Source: DATLZM01 sp035559315
GTDB lineage: Bacteria > Actinomycetota > UBA4738 > HRBIN12
DNA length: 25,279 nucleotides
Assembly: GCA_035559315.1 (NCBI GenBank)
Contig: DATMBJ010000188.1
Span: 1-25,279, forward strand
Reading direction: 5' to 3'
This document shows positions 14,173 to 21,960 of the stretch, one piece after another; positions within the stretch are counted from its first letter, which is position 1; each line of letters opens with the position of its first letter. Under the pieces are notes generated by a model, which saw only the letters and a program-made list of their open reading frames with translations, was not told the origin of the DNA and did not search any database. The position numbers and the translations under genes are program-made.

Positions 14173-14699
14173 CACTCCTCGATCTCCTCGCCCTCGGCCG
14201 CGCCCGGCCAGGGCTTCGCCTCCCGGGTCATGAGCACGAAGTCCTTCCGCAGGGGGTGGCCCTCGAACTGCTCGGGAAGGAGGAGCTTGACCAGGTGGGG
14301 GTGGCCCTCGAAGACGATCCCGAACAGCTCCCACGCCTCCCGCTCGTGCCAGTTGGCCCCGGGCCACACCTCGGTCAGGGTGGGGCAGCGCGGGTCCTCG
14401 GGGTCGCACTCCACCTTGAGCCGGACGTTGTGGCCGTGGCGGGTGGAGAAGAGGTGGGTCACCACCTCGAACCCCCGGCCCTTGGGACGGTAGTCCACGG
14501 CCCCCAGGAAGTCGAAGAAGTCGAAGGCCAGGTCGGGGTCGTCCCGCAGGAACCGGGCCACCTCCACGTACCGGTCCCGGGACACCGTCACCACCGGATG
14601 GCCGTGCACCTCCTGGGCCGTCCTGATGTCGTCCCCGAACCGGGCCCGGAGCCGTTCGATGACCTCACTCGGCGACAGCGGGCTGCGTGAGCTTGCCAC
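14172..14699 (-). CDS. nuoC: Complex I subunit NuoC (30-kDa type)
   Basis: A 175-aa hydrophilic subunit of the peripheral arm that supports NuoB and NuoD. It contains DFFDFLGAVDYRPKGRGFEV near residue 57 onwards, the PGANWHEREAWELFGIVFEGHP signature of the 30-kDa family, and LRKDF near the end. There is no NuoD domain attached, so this is not a NuoCD fusion. The GTG at 14699 overlaps the nuoB end by 35 bases; a GGGAG site lies 7 bases upstream. The stop overlaps the nuoH start. The gene appears complete. Confidence 0.96.
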   Translation of the reverse strand: MASSRSPLSPSEVIERLRARFGDDIRTAQEVHGHPVVTVSRDRYVEVARFLRDDPDLAFDFFDFLGAVDYRPKGRGFEVVTHLFSTRHGHNVRLKVECDPEDPRCPTLTEVWPGANWHEREAWELFGIVFEGHPHLVKLLLPEQFEGHPLRKDFVLMTREAKPWPGAAEGEEIEE

Positions 14700-15171
14700 T
14701 CCACTTCTCCCGGATGTCCTCGCGCTGGATCTTCTCCTGGAGCTTGATGATCCCGTGCAGGAGGGCCTCGGGCCGGGGCGGGCACCCCGGCACGTACACG
14801 TCGACCGGGATGATCTGGTCCACCCCCTTGGTCACCGAGTAGGAGTCCCAGTAGGGCCCCCCGCAGTTCGAGCAGGACCCGAAGGAGATCACGTACTTGG
14901 GGTCGGGCATCTGCTCGTAGACCCGCTTGAGGGCAGGGGCCATCTTGTCGGTCACGGTCCCCGCCACCACCATGAGGTCGGCCTGGCGGGGGCCGTGGGC
15001 GATGGGGATCACCCCCAGGCGCATGAAGTCGTGCTTGGAGGTGGAGGTGGCGATGAGCTCGATGGCGCAGCAGGCCAGCCCGAAGTTCATGATCCAGAGG
15101 GAGTACTTCCGCCCCCAGTTGAGGATGAACTTGACCGGCTGGGGCAGGGGGAGGTTCTCGATCAGGCCCAC
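14665..15171 (-). CDS. nuoB: Complex I subunit NuoB (N2 cluster)
   Basis: A 168-aa subunit holding the terminal [4Fe-4S] cluster N2 that reduces quinone. The tandem cysteines Cys34 and Cys35 are in GLACCAIEL, the third ligand is Cys100 in FGSCSNCGG, and the fourth is Cys130 in YVPGCPPRPEALL. GPRQADLMVVAGTVTDKMAP is conserved. The stretch ATSTSKHDFMRLGVIPIAHG differs from the AxxxxRYDxxRFG form common in canonical complex I. The GTG at 15171 overlaps nuoA by 10 bases. NuoB normally forms the quinone site together with NuoD, which is absent from this cluster. Confidence 0.97.
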   Translation of the reverse strand: MGLIENLPLPQPVKFILNWGRKYSLWIMNFGLACCAIELIATSTSKHDFMRLGVIPIAHGPRQADLMVVAGTVTDKMAPALKRVYEQMPDPKYVISFGSCSNCGGPYWDSYSVTKGVDQIIPVDVYVPGCPPRPEALLHGIIKLQEKIQREDIREKWSGKLTQPAVAE

Positions 15172-15527
15172 TGGAGCACCCTCTTCCGGTAGGCGTACAG
15201 GAGCCCGAGCGCCAGGATCAGGACGAACACCGCCATCTCCACCACGGCCTGGAACCCGAGCTGCTCGAAGACCGGGGCCCAGGGGAAGAGGAACACGCTC
15301 TCCACGTCGAAGATGACGAAGAGGAAGGCGTAGATGTAGTAGCGGATCTGGGACTGGGACCAGCCCTCCCCCACCGGGTCGATCCCGCACTCGTAGGTGG
15401 TGAGCTTCTCCCGGACCGGGCGGTGGGGGGCCACGGCCCGGGCCGCGGTGAAGGCCACCGCCACGAGCCCCAGGCCCGCGACCAGGAGAGCGACCAGCAC
15501 CCCGTATTGCTGGAAGTACGTCTCCAC
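15162..15527 (-). CDS. nuoA: Complex I membrane subunit NuoA
   Basis: A 121-aa small membrane subunit with three helices. The family signature is complete: TTYECGIDPVGEGWSQ with Cys47 in the first loop, and IRYYIYAFLFVIFDVESVFLFPWA in the second helix region (Asp74, Glu76). The GTG at 15527 was chosen because GAGGAG lies 6 bases upstream and the protein then begins METYFQQYG with a normal first helix; longer frames upstream would run across the promoter. It is the first gene of the Rex-controlled cluster 1 operon. No second nuoA is visible in the window; cluster 2 may have one beyond the right edge. Confidence 0.96.
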   Translation of the reverse strand: METYFQQYGVLVALLVAGLGLVAVAFTAARAVAPHRPVREKLTTYECGIDPVGEGWSQSQIRYYIYAFLFVIFDVESVFLFPWAPVFEQLGFQAVVEMAVFVLILALGLLYAYRKRVLQWA

Positions 15528-15563
15528 CCCGCGCTCCTCGCGGCCGGACCAGGCCGCCGGCCG

Positions 15564-15587
15564 AGCTTGTGAACGCGTTCTCAAGCT
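15564..15587. promoter_or_regulatory. Rex (NADH/NAD+ redox repressor) operator upstream of nuoA
   Basis: A 24-bp inverted repeat, plus strand AGCTTGTGAACGCGTTCTCAAGCT broken as AGCTTG-T-GAACG / CGTTC-T-CAAGCT, with one mismatched pair. Its core TTGTGAACGCGTTCTCAA differs at one base from the ideal Rex palindrome TTGTGAA-n4-TTCACAA. Known Streptomyces Rex sites control cyd and nuo operons. Here it starts about 8 bases past the predicted -10 box, so it covers the predicted transcription start, as expected for a repressor. It is 37 bases from the nuoA start codon. Confidence 0.75.
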
Positions 15588-15595
15588 GCCCGGCG

Positions 15596-15604
15596 ATTCT
15601 AGCA
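15596..15604 (-). promoter_or_regulatory. Extended -10 promoter of the nuoABC-HIJKLMN operon
   Basis: The minus strand reads TGC-TAGAAT, an extended -10 box. Transcription would begin near 15589, at the edge of the Rex operator. There is no recognisable -35, as is acceptable for extended -10 promoters. The 16-base context matches the tRNA-Thr promoter at 14 positions. No terminator is seen between the preceding synthase gene and this site, so read-through from upstream is also possible. Confidence 0.6.
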
Positions 15605-15647
15605 ACCCACCCCTCCCCGGGCCGGCTGCGGGCCTCACCAGGGGGTC

Positions 15648-16652
15648 CTACGCCCGGGCCCCGCAGCGGCGGGCCAGGTAGTCGGCCACGTGGACCAGGG
15701 CGTCCCGGGCCCGGCTCGCCGGGAGCGGCCGGGCCGCGGCCTTGGCCCGCCGTACCCAGACCGTCACCGCCTCCCGGGCCCGCCCCAGGGAGCCGTCCTG
15801 GCGGACGATCTCCAGGGCCCGCCGCAGCCGCTCCCCCTGGGGCGGGCCCTGGGCCAGGATGCGGGCCAGCTCCCGCCCGGCCTCCCCGTCCCGGAGGGCG
15901 TAGAGGACGGGCAGCGTGTACACGCCCTCCCGCATGTCCTGCCCCGGCTCCTTGAGGAGCTCCTCCGGCCCGGCCACCACGTCCATGATGTCGTCGGAGA
16001 GCTGGAAGGCCATCCCCAGGGCCGTCCCCACCTCGTCCAGCCGCTCCACCACCTGCTCCGGGGCCCCGGAGAGCATCCCGCCCAGCCGGCTGGAGGTAGC
16101 GATGAGCTTGGCCGTCTTTCGCCGGATGACCTCCATGTAGGCCTCCTCGGAGTGGTCGAAGCGCCCGGCCATCTCCACCTCCCGGATCTGGCCGTCGCAG
16201 AGGACCGCGATGGTCTGGGCCAGGAGGCGGGAGACCTCGGTCCCCAGCTCCGCCGAGATCTCCGAGGCCCGGGCGAAGAGGAAGTCCCCGGTGAGGATGG
16301 CCACGTTGTTGCCCCACTGGGCGTTCACCGAGGGCCGCCCCCGGCGGGTCTCGGCCTCGTCGATGACGTCGTCGTGGTAGAGGGTGGCCAGGTGGACGAT
16401 CTCGATGGCGGTGGCCCCGTGGATGAGGCGGGGGTCGGTGGGGTCGCCGAAGTACCCTCCCAGGAGCACCAGCATGGGCCGGAACCGCTTCCCCCCCGCC
16501 GCCACCAGGTAGGACGCGGCCCGGGTCACGAACTCCGTGTCCGAGCGGACGGCCCGCTCGAGGGAGGCCTCCACCTGGTCCAGGCGCTGCCGGAGCTCCG
16601 CCTCGAGGACGGGGTCCGGTGCCTCCAGCCCCACGGCCCTGCCCCGCGTCAC
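15648..16652 (-). CDS. Long-chain all-trans polyprenyl diphosphate synthase
   Basis: A 334-aa isoprenyl synthase that condenses isopentenyl diphosphate with allylic primers. GGKRFRP is at residues 53-59, the first aspartate-rich motif DDVID at 94-98 and the second DDIMD at 220-224; GDFLFARA lies between. The residue five before the first motif is a small Ala89, which in this family usually allows long products (C30 or more), fitting a menaquinone side chain. Exact chain length is not predictable. The GTG at 16652 has GGGAGAGG upstream. It lies 36 bases after nuoN of cluster 2 on the same strand, so quinone-tail synthesis is probably co-expressed with complex I. The gene order suggests it is the last gene of the cluster 2 operon. 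Confidence 0.93.
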   Translation of the reverse strand: MTRGRAVGLEAPDPVLEAELRQRLDQVEASLERAVRSDTEFVTRAASYLVAAGGKRFRPMLVLLGGYFGDPTDPRLIHGATAIEIVHLATLYHDDVIDEAETRRGRPSVNAQWGNNVAILTGDFLFARASEISAELGTEVSRLLAQTIAVLCDGQIREVEMAGRFDHSEEAYMEVIRRKTAKLIATSSRLGGMLSGAPEQVVERLDEVGTALGMAFQLSDDIMDVVAGPEELLKEPGQDMREGVYTLPVLYALRDGEAGRELARILAQGPPQGERLRRALEIVRQDGSLGRAREAVTVWVRRAKAAARPLPASRARDALVHVADYLARRCGARA

Positions 16653-16688
16653 CGCCGCCTCTCCCCGCTCACCGAAGCATGGTAGCCG

Positions 16689-18155
16689 TCAGGTCCCCAG
16701 GAGGGAGGCCGACCGCAGGAGCCCGAAGAGAAGGGCCGGGAACACCCCGAACAGCAGGGTGAGGAGGGCGGGGACGGCCACCGCGGCCTCGGCCCCAGGG
16801 GCCCGTTCGACCTCCAGGGCCTCGGGGGGCTCCTGCATGTACATGAGGACGATGACCCTGATGTAGAAGAAGGCCGCCACCACCGAGGTCAGGACGGCCA
16901 CCAGGACCAGCTCCCACTGCCCGGCCTGGACGGCGGCGCTGAAGACGGCCACCTTGGCGATGAACCCGGCGGTGGGCGGGATCCCCGCCAGGGACAGGAG
17001 GAACAGGGCCATGAGGGCGGCCAGGAGCGGGTGGCGCCGGGTGAGCCCGGCGTAGGAGGCCAGGGAGAGGTTCCGCTCCCCCCGGACCGAGACCAGCATG
17101 ACCACCCCGAAGGCCCCGAGGATCATGGCGGCGTAGGCCGCGAGGTAGAAGAGGGCCCCCTCCACCCCCGCCCGGTTGGCCGCGGTCAGCCCCACCAGGA
17201 TGAACCCGGCGTGGGCCACGGAGGAGTAGGCGAGCATCCGCTTCACGTCGGTCTGGGCGATGGCCAGGACGCTCCCCACCACCATGGTCAGGGCGGCCAG
17301 GGCCCAGAGGAACGGCCGCCAGTCCTCCACCAGGGGCAGGAAGGCCACCCCGAACACCCGCAGGAAGGCCCCGAAGGCGGCCACCTTGGTCCCCGCCGAC
17401 ATGAAGGCCGTCACGGCCGTGGGGGCCCCCTGGTAGGCGTCGGGGGTCCACATGTGGAAGGGGACGGCGGCGACCTTGAAGGCGAACCCCACGGCGAGGA
17501 GCCCCGCCGCCCCCAGGGCCACGGCGCTCGAGCCCCGGGCCAGCTCCCGGGCGATCCCCTCCAGGTTGGTGGTGCCGGTGGCTCCGTAGGCGAAGGCCAC
17601 CCCGTAGAGGAAGAACGCGGTGGAGAAGGCCCCCAGGAGGAAGTACTTGAGGGCCGCCTCGGCCGAGGCCAGCCGGCGGAACGAGAACCCCGTGAGGAGG
17701 TAGAGCGAGAGCGAGAGGACCTCGAGGGAGAGAAACACCATGACGAGGTCGGCGGAGGCCGTGATGAGCGTCATCCCGGCCGTGGCGAACAGGAGGAGCG
17801 CGTAGTACTCGCCCCGGAACTCCCCGGCCCGCTCCAGGTAGTGGGCGGAGAGGAGCACCCCCAGGGCGGCCACGGCCAAGAGGACCAGGCGGAGCAAGAC
17901 CGAGAACCGGTCGGCGGCCACCATGTCCCCCAGGACCGTGGGGGGGCCGTCCCACCCCCACAGCCACACCGACGCCGCCGCCGCCCCCGCCACCCCGGCC
18001 AGGGAGAGGAGCACCAGCGGCCGCTGGTCGGGGGAGGGGCGGAGGGCCTCGAGGAGCAGCACCAGGATCCCCGCCCCCACCAGCACGAGCTCGGGGGTCA
18101 CCGGGCCGAAGCTCAGCTCGATCCCCCGCGCCGCCTGCCCAAGCACCCCGGCCAC
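16689..18155 (-). CDS. nuoN: Complex I membrane subunit NuoN, cluster 2 copy
   Basis: A 488-aa antiporter-like subunit. FLSLEVLSLSLYLLTGF contains Glu145, FAFKVAAVPFHMWTPDAYQGAP contains Lys227, and FMSAGTKVAAFGA contains the TM8 lysine Lys257. GFIAKVAVF contains the TM12 lysine. All canonical proton-path residues are therefore present, in contrast to the cluster 1 copy. The GTG at 18155 follows the nuoM stop after one base, with GGGAGGG 7 bases upstream. The polyprenyl synthase gene follows. Confidence 0.96.
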   Translation of the reverse strand: MAGVLGQAARGIELSFGPVTPELVLVGAGILVLLLEALRPSPDQRPLVLLSLAGVAGAAAASVWLWGWDGPPTVLGDMVAADRFSVLLRLVLLAVAALGVLLSAHYLERAGEFRGEYYALLLFATAGMTLITASADLVMVFLSLEVLSLSLYLLTGFSFRRLASAEAALKYFLLGAFSTAFFLYGVAFAYGATGTTNLEGIARELARGSSAVALGAAGLLAVGFAFKVAAVPFHMWTPDAYQGAPTAVTAFMSAGTKVAAFGAFLRVFGVAFLPLVEDWRPFLWALAALTMVVGSVLAIAQTDVKRMLAYSSVAHAGFILVGLTAANRAGVEGALFYLAAYAAMILGAFGVVMLVSVRGERNLSLASYAGLTRRHPLLAALMALFLLSLAGIPPTAGFIAKVAVFSAAVQAGQWELVLVAVLTSVVAAFFYIRVIVLMYMQEPPEALEVERAPGAEAAVAVPALLTLLFGVFPALLFGLLRSASLLGT

Positions 18156-18156
18156 C

Positions 18157-19737
18157 TCAGCGCCCTCCCGTGTCCAGCCGGCAGGGGGCGGGGACCCGGA
18201 CGATGGGGCCGGCCGGGGCCCGGGCCTGGGCCTCCAGGCAGGCCGCGGCCGTGCGGGCGGCGGGTTCGATCCCCCGAAGGACGGGCTTGGGGAAGACCCC
18301 GAGGAACAGGATGGCGGCCATGATGGGGACGAGGATCAGGTACTCCCGGGGCGTGGCGTCCCGCAGCGGCGCGCCCCTCCCCGTCCCCGGGTGGCCCTCC
18401 GCTCCCCCGACCACCGCCGGCCGCCCGTGGGCCATCCGCTGGTAGGCCCAGAGCAGGTAGATGGCGGACAGCACCACGGCCGTGACCGCCGCCACGGCGT
18501 AGGGCTTGCTCACGGCGAAGGTGCCCAGCAGGACCAGGAACTCCCCCACGAACCCGTTGAGGCCCGGGAGCCCCAGCGAGGAGAGAGCCACGAACAGGAA
18601 GGCCCCGGTGAGGACGGGCAGGGGGACGGCCAGCCCGCCCATCCGGCCCAGGTCCCTCGTGTGGATGCGGTCGTAGAGCATGCCCACCAGGAGGAACAGG
18701 GCCCCCGTGGACAGCCCGTGGTTCACCATCTGGAGGACCCCGCCCGAGAGGCCCTCCACGTCGAAGGCGAAGGTCCCCAGGACCACGAAGCCCAGGTGGG
18801 AGACGCTCGAGTAGGCCACCAGGCGCTTGAGGTCCACCTGGATGAGCGCCACCACCGCCCCGTAGACGATCCCCACCAGGGCCAGGACAGAGACCAGGTC
18901 CCGGAAGAAGGAGGCCGCCTCGGGGAAGAGGCTCAGGTTGAACCGGACCAGGCCGTACGCCCCGACCTTGAGGAGGATGGCCGCCAGGACCAGGGAGCCG
19001 GCGGTGGGGGCCTCGGTGTGGGCGTCGGGGAGCCAGGTGTGGAGGGGGACCAGCGGGACCTTGACCGCGAAGGCCACGAGGAAGGCGAGGAACAGCCAGC
19101 GGGCCGTGGTCACCGGGAGCTCCAGGCGCTGGAGCTCGACCAGGTCGAAGGTGGCCCGCCCCAGCTCCGCCCCGGCCCGGAAGTAGAGAAACAGGATGCC
19201 CACGAGCAGGAAGGCCGAGCCGGCCATGGTGAACAGGAAGAACTTGACCGCGGCGTGCACCCGCCGCTCGCTCCCCCAGGCCCCGATGATCAGGTACATG
19301 GGGAACAGCATGGCCTCGAAGAACAGGAAGAAGAGCAGGAGGTCCAGGGCCAGGAACGTCCCGAGGAGGGCGGTCTCCAGGGCCAGGAACGAGGCCATGA
19401 GGTACTTGACCTGGTGCTCGACGGTCCAGGAGACGAGGACGGCAGCGGGCATGAGAAAGGCCGTGAGCAGGACCAGGAACACGCTCAGCCCGTCCACCCC
19501 GAGGAGGTACTGGACGTTGAGGGGCCCCACCCAGGTGGCCCGCTCCACCAGCTGGAACCCGGCCCGGTCGAAGTCGTAGGGGCCCAGCAGGGCCAGGCCC
19601 ACGCCGAGGGTGGCCAGGGTGACCAGGAGGGCCCACAGGCGGTGGAGGTTCCGGGCCCGGCCCGGGAAGAGCAGGCCCACCGCCGCTCCCGCCGCGGGGA
19701 GGAACGTGAGGACCGTGAGCCAGGGGAAGCCCGTCAT
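18157..19737 (-). CDS. nuoM: Complex I membrane subunit NuoM, cluster 2 copy
   Basis: A 526-aa antiporter-like subunit. FFEAMLFPMYLIIGAWGSE has the TM5 glutamate, FAVKVPLVPLHTWLPDAHTEAP the TM7 lysine, AAILLKVGAYGLV the TM8 lysine and GLNGFVGEFLVLLG the TM12 glutamate. The ATG at 19737 overlaps the nuoL stop by one base (TGATG). After the last membrane segment there is a 30-residue hydrophilic tail rich in Ala, Pro and Arg that the cluster 1 copy lacks. Confidence 0.97.
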   Translation of the reverse strand: MTGFPWLTVLTFLPAAGAAVGLLFPGRARNLHRLWALLVTLATLGVGLALLGPYDFDRAGFQLVERATWVGPLNVQYLLGVDGLSVFLVLLTAFLMPAAVLVSWTVEHQVKYLMASFLALETALLGTFLALDLLLFFLFFEAMLFPMYLIIGAWGSERRVHAAVKFFLFTMAGSAFLLVGILFLYFRAGAELGRATFDLVELQRLELPVTTARWLFLAFLVAFAVKVPLVPLHTWLPDAHTEAPTAGSLVLAAILLKVGAYGLVRFNLSLFPEAASFFRDLVSVLALVGIVYGAVVALIQVDLKRLVAYSSVSHLGFVVLGTFAFDVEGLSGGVLQMVNHGLSTGALFLLVGMLYDRIHTRDLGRMGGLAVPLPVLTGAFLFVALSSLGLPGLNGFVGEFLVLLGTFAVSKPYAVAAVTAVVLSAIYLLWAYQRMAHGRPAVVGGAEGHPGTGRGAPLRDATPREYLILVPIMAAILFLGVFPKPVLRGIEPAARTAAACLEAQARAPAGPIVRVPAPCRLDTGGR

Positions 19738-21644
19738 CAGGCCCTCGCCACCAGGTACGAGAGGACCCCCACGGCCCCCAGCAGGAAGGCCAGGGCGTAG
19801 ACCCGGACCAGGCCCGTCTGCACCCGACGGCCGGCGGCCGCCAGCCGGGCCACGAGGGTCCCCAGGCCCTCCACCGCCCCGTCGATGACCCGCCGGTCCA
19901 CCACGTAGGCGGCGAAGGCCGCGGCCAGCTTGGCCGGGGCCACCAGGGCCCCCGCGTAGAGGTCGTCCACGTAGAACCCCCGGAGGAGGGCCTGCTTGAG
20001 CCCCCACAGCCGGGCCCGCAGGGCCAGCCAGTCGATCCGCCCCGACAGGTAGACGAACCAGGCCAGGGCGATGCCGGCCAGGGTCACGGCGATGGAGACG
20101 GCCATGAGCACCGCCTCCGAGGGGCGGGCGTGGGCCTCGGCTCCCCCGCCCACGACCGGCTCCAACAGCCTGGGGAGCACGCCCGTGGTGGCCGACAGCC
20201 CCAGCACCCCGCCGGCCGCCGCCCCCACGGCCAGGGCCAGGAGGGCGGCCCGCATGAGGGGCGGGGCCTCGTGGGGATGGCCGGCGTGGCGGGGCCGGCC
20301 GAAGAAGACGATCAGGCTCCCCCGGGTGATGTAGACGGCGGTGAGGAAGGTCCCCACCAGGGCCAGGACCCACAGCCCGGTCCGACCCGCCTCGGCCGTG
20401 GCCGCCACCACCTGGTCCTTGGAGAAGAACCCGGACAGCGGGGGGACGCCGGCCATGGCCAGCCACCCCACCACCCAGGTGGCGAACGTCCAGGGCATGG
20501 CCCGCCGAAGCCCGCCCATCCGGACCATGTCCGTCTCGTCCCCCAGCCCGTGCATCACGCTCCCCGCCCCGAGGAACAGCAGGGCCTTGAAGAAGGCGTG
20601 GGTGACCAGGAGGAAGATGGCCGCGGCGTACGCCCCCACCCCGGCCCCCAGGAACATGAACCCCAGGGTGCTCATGGTGGAGTAGGCGAGCATCCGCTTG
20701 ATGTCGTCCTGGCCGATCGCCGAGAGCCCGGCGTAGACGGCGGTCACCGCCCCCACCACGGCCACCACGGTGAGGGCCACCCCCGAGGTCTCGAACAGGG
20801 GGTGGCTCCGGACCACGAGGTAGACCCCGGCCGTGACCATGGTGGCGGCGTGGATGAGAGCCGAGACGGGAGTGGGGCCCTCCATGGCGTCGGGGAGCCA
20901 CACGTGGAGCGGCACCTGGGCCGACTTGCCCACCGCCCCCGCGAACAGGAGGAGGGCCAGGACCGTGGCCGTCCCCGCGGCCAGTCCCTGGGCGGATGCG
21001 AACACCGCGTCGAACTCGAGCGAGCCCACCCGGAGCCACAGGAGGACCAGCCCGATGAGGAAGGCCGAGTCCCCGATCCTCGTGGTGACAAAGGCCTTCT
21101 TCGCGGCCGAGGCCGCCGCCGGGCGTTCGAACCAGAACCCGATGAGGAGGTAGGAGCAGAGCCCCACGCCCTCCCAGCCGAGGTACAGGAGGAGGAAGTT
21201 GTCGGCCAAGACCAGGGTGAGCATGAAGAACACGAAGAGGTTCATGAAGCCGAAGAACCGGGGGTAGCGGGGGTCCCTCGCCATGTACTCCACGGAGTAG
21301 AGGTGGATGAGGGCCCCCACCCCGCTCACCGTGAGGGCCATCACCGCGGACAGGGGGTCCAGGCGGAGGGAGACCGGGACCGAGAACCGCCCCGCCGCCA
21401 CCCACTCGAAGAGCGAGACCGTGAAGGTCCTGGCCTCGACGGGGTTGGCCAGGAGCTGGGCCACCACGACCACCGAGAGGGCGAAGGAGCTCGCCACGAG
21501 TCCGGTCCCCAGCCACCCCGCCGACCGCCCTCGCCACCGCGAGCCGGTGAGGAGCAGGACCGCCGCCCCCAGGAGGGGAAGGGCCGGGACGAGGGAGAGG
21601 AGGACCTCGGACGGCCGGTGCAGGGGGACCTCCGCTCCGACCAC
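19737..21644 (-). CDS. nuoL: Complex I membrane subunit NuoL, cluster 2 copy
   Basis: A 635-aa distal proton-pumping subunit. It shows GWEGVGLCSYLLIGFWFERP, AVGKSAQVPLHVWLPDAMEG, PTPVSALIHAATMVTAGVYL and FFSKDQVVAATAEAG with the TM12 Asp. The C-terminal part (about residue 490 on) contains the lateral helix region and a final membrane helix. The GTG at 21644 is preceded by GAGGGGG about 6 bases away, 10 bases after the nuoK stop. It is co-directional with cluster 2, and its stop overlaps the nuoM start. Confidence 0.96.
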   Translation of the reverse strand: MVGAEVPLHRPSEVLLSLVPALPLLGAAVLLLTGSRWRGRSAGWLGTGLVASSFALSVVVVAQLLANPVEARTFTVSLFEWVAAGRFSVPVSLRLDPLSAVMALTVSGVGALIHLYSVEYMARDPRYPRFFGFMNLFVFFMLTLVLADNFLLLYLGWEGVGLCSYLLIGFWFERPAAASAAKKAFVTTRIGDSAFLIGLVLLWLRVGSLEFDAVFASAQGLAAGTATVLALLLFAGAVGKSAQVPLHVWLPDAMEGPTPVSALIHAATMVTAGVYLVVRSHPLFETSGVALTVVAVVGAVTAVYAGLSAIGQDDIKRMLAYSTMSTLGFMFLGAGVGAYAAAIFLLVTHAFFKALLFLGAGSVMHGLGDETDMVRMGGLRRAMPWTFATWVVGWLAMAGVPPLSGFFSKDQVVAATAEAGRTGLWVLALVGTFLTAVYITRGSLIVFFGRPRHAGHPHEAPPLMRAALLALAVGAAAGGVLGLSATTGVLPRLLEPVVGGGAEAHARPSEAVLMAVSIAVTLAGIALAWFVYLSGRIDWLALRARLWGLKQALLRGFYVDDLYAGALVAPAKLAAAFAAYVVDRRVIDGAVEGLGTLVARLAAAGRRVQTGLVRVYALAFLLGAVGVLSYLVARA

Positions 21645-21654
21645 CCCGTCCCCC

Positions 21655-21960
21655 TCAGCCCCGCAGGAGGCTGGCCTCGTCCACGTCCGCGCTCAGCCGC
21701 TTCCGGTAGAGCGTGACGATGATGGCCAGCCCCACCACGACCTCGGCCGCGGCCACCACCATCGACAAGAACGCCAGGACCTGGCCCGTGAGGTCCCCGT
21801 GGGCCCGGGCGAAGGCCACCAGGGCCAGGTTCACCGCGTTGAGCTGGAGCTCTACGGCCATGAAGATGACCAGGGCGTTCCGCCGGACCAGGACCCCGAC
21901 GGTCCCGATGGTGAATAGGAGGGCCGAGAGGACCAGGAAGTAGCCGATGGGGGTCCTCAC
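21655..21960 (-). CDS. nuoK: Complex I membrane subunit NuoK, cluster 2 copy
   Basis: 101 aa, three membrane helices. Both essential glutamates are visible, in IFMAVELQLNAVNLALVAF and VVAAAEVVVGLAIIVTLY. The C-terminus ADVDEASLLRG corresponds to NVDEVNLLKW of the cluster 1 copy, showing the two are true paralogues. The GTG at 21960 overlaps the nuoJ stop by four bases (GTGA). Confidence 0.97.
   Translation of the reverse strand: MRTPIGYFLVLSALLFTIGTVGVLVRRNALVIFMAVELQLNAVNLALVAFARAHGDLTGQVLAFLSMVVAAAEVVVGLAIIVTLYRKRLSADVDEASLLRG

Noticed and set aside
15528..15638. A longer NuoA N-terminus starting at 15638
   Set aside because: It would cover the promoter and Rex operator and has no ribosome binding site. 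The GTG at 15527 has GAGGAG at the right distance and gives a normal NuoA length.
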